Shown here in pieces: positions 5,155 through 5,686 of a stretch of 5,686 nucleotides of DNA. Both the position numbers and the translations under genes were made by a program. Numbering within the stretch: position 1 is the first letter of the stretch; every line of letters starts with the position of its first letter. The stretch is from Actinomycetales bacterium (GTDB taxonomy: Bacteria; Actinomycetota; Actinomycetes; S36-B12). The stretch covers positions 1 to 5,686 of the forward strand of contig JAFIHP010000050.1 of the NCBI GenBank assembly GCA_017849335.1. Reading direction: 5' to 3'. The notes under the pieces were generated by a model. That model searched no databases. It worked only from the letters and a program-made list of their open reading frames with translations, and had not been told where the DNA came from.

Positions 5155-5686
5155 GTGGACGTGGTGTTCGCGCTGGTCTACCTCGGCCTCCTCGTCGCCA
5201 CCCTCGTCGTCTCCCGGTCCGCGGCCACCACCGCCGTCCTCGTCGCCGTCGGCGTCGGTCTCAGCGGCGTGCTCGTGCAGTTCCTCGGTACGAGCGGGAT
5301 GTCGTTCGCCTACGCGTCCCTCCAGTGGTGGCTGGCCGCGACGTTGGTCGCCGTCCTGGGCATCGCGGTCTTGCTCCGTCGACGCGAACCGGTCCGCATG
5401 ACGCGGACCGCGCTGCTGGTCACGGTCGTCCCGAGCCTGGTCATCATCGCGGCGTTCGTCGTCGGGCGGCTGCTGGCTCCCGGGCCGCCCGGGACCCTGA
5501 CCAGCGTCGGCTGGATCATCACGCGTGGTAGTGCCGAGGACAACGCGAAGTGGCTCAACGCGGCGGCCGAGCTCGCGTCCGGCGGCACGGTCGATGCCTG
5601 GGCGAACGTCGGCGGACCGCTCCTGCTGCTCCTGACGCTCGCCGCGACGCTCGTGTCGACGGCGGCGATCCTGTTCTTCGGCGGCG
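5155..5686 (+). CDS. N-terminal part of a polytopic membrane protein of unknown function, possibly GT-C-like (3' partial)
   Basis: The frame opens at GTG 5155 behind AGGAGG and runs without a stop to the window edge, giving the first 177 residues. Four hydrophobic helices are clear at about residues 3-20, 26-44, 58-74 and 86-107, and a fifth begins near 154. Helices 3 and 4 are joined by a basic loop (RRREPVR, 75-81), so by the positive-inside rule that loop is cytoplasmic. The loop after helix 4 (108-153), with GSAEDNAKWLNAAAELASGG (125-144), would then be extracytoplasmic. An acidic motif in an early outer loop is a trait of GT-C glycosyltransferases, but here the acidic pair is further along than usual and I do not recognise the family. 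The gene is divergent from the GT2 gene. It may belong to the same class as the protein ending at 390, which cannot be tested because the two fragments do not overlap in position along the protein. Confidence 0.8.
   Translation, partial: MDVVFALVYLGLLVATLVVSRSAATTAVLVAVGVGLSGVLVQFLGTSGMSFAYASLQWWLAATLVAVLGIAVLLRRREPVRMTRTALLVTVVPSLVIIAAFVVGRLLAPGPPGTLTSVGWIITRGSAEDNAKWLNAAAELASGGTVDAWANVGGPLLLLLTLAATLVSTAAILFFGG

Noticed and set aside
5066..5401. Open frame with an ATG at 5066 on the + strand
   Set aside because: It has no ribosome binding site and its sequence is low-complexity Ser/Arg/Pro. It overlaps the hydrophobic frame that starts at GTG 5155 behind a strong AGGAGG.
1..5686. CRISPR array, tRNA, transposase or phage-defence operon
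   Set aside because: No regularly spaced repeats, cloverleaf-like sequence or transposase motifs were seen. The only nuclease-type gene is the lone DUF222/HNH protein, with no restriction, methylase or other defence partner.

Overview
The window comes from a very GC-rich chromosome with strong G/C preference at third codon positions, GTG starts, strong Shine-Dalgarno sites beside apparently leaderless starts, and a DUF222/13E12-type HNH gene. This combination points to a high-GC Gram-positive actinobacterium (Actinomycetota). Genus cannot be decided from this sequence.

Layout from left to right: (1) the C-terminal end of a large, probably membrane-anchored protein on the + strand (1-390), cut by the window edge; (2) a complete DUF222 + HNH endonuclease-family gene on the - strand (406-1959, possibly to 2010); (3) a complete membrane acyltransferase-3 (OafA/YrhL-type) gene on the - strand (2041-3168); (4) an 87-bp divergent promoter region; (5) a phytanoyl-CoA dioxygenase (PhyH)-like Fe(II)/2-oxoglutarate enzyme on the + strand (3256-4302); (6) a family 2 glycosyltransferase on the - strand (4269-5063), whose 3' end overlaps the dioxygenase by 34 bp; (7) a second divergent promoter region; (8) the N-terminal part of a polytopic membrane protein on the + strand (5155 to the window end), cut by the edge.

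The acyltransferase, PhyH-like enzyme, glycosyltransferase and flanking membrane proteins look like part of a cell-surface glycan or glycolipid locus. The glycosyltransferase would add a sugar at the cytoplasmic face, the acyltransferase would O-acylate a glycan at the membrane, and the dioxygenase could oxidise a precursor. That joint role is inferred from gene families and adjacency. The HNH gene does not fit the theme and resembles the repeated, dispersed 13E12-type elements of actinobacteria.

The non-coding signals are modest: two divergent promoter regions with candidate -10 boxes, a GC-only hairpin beside the acyltransferase ribosome binding site, a G-quadruplex-type motif at the 3' end of the HNH gene, and a CG-alternating inverted repeat at the dioxygenase stop. 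I saw no tRNA, rRNA, CRISPR array or insertion-sequence transposase, and no gene-free stretch longer than about 100 bp.
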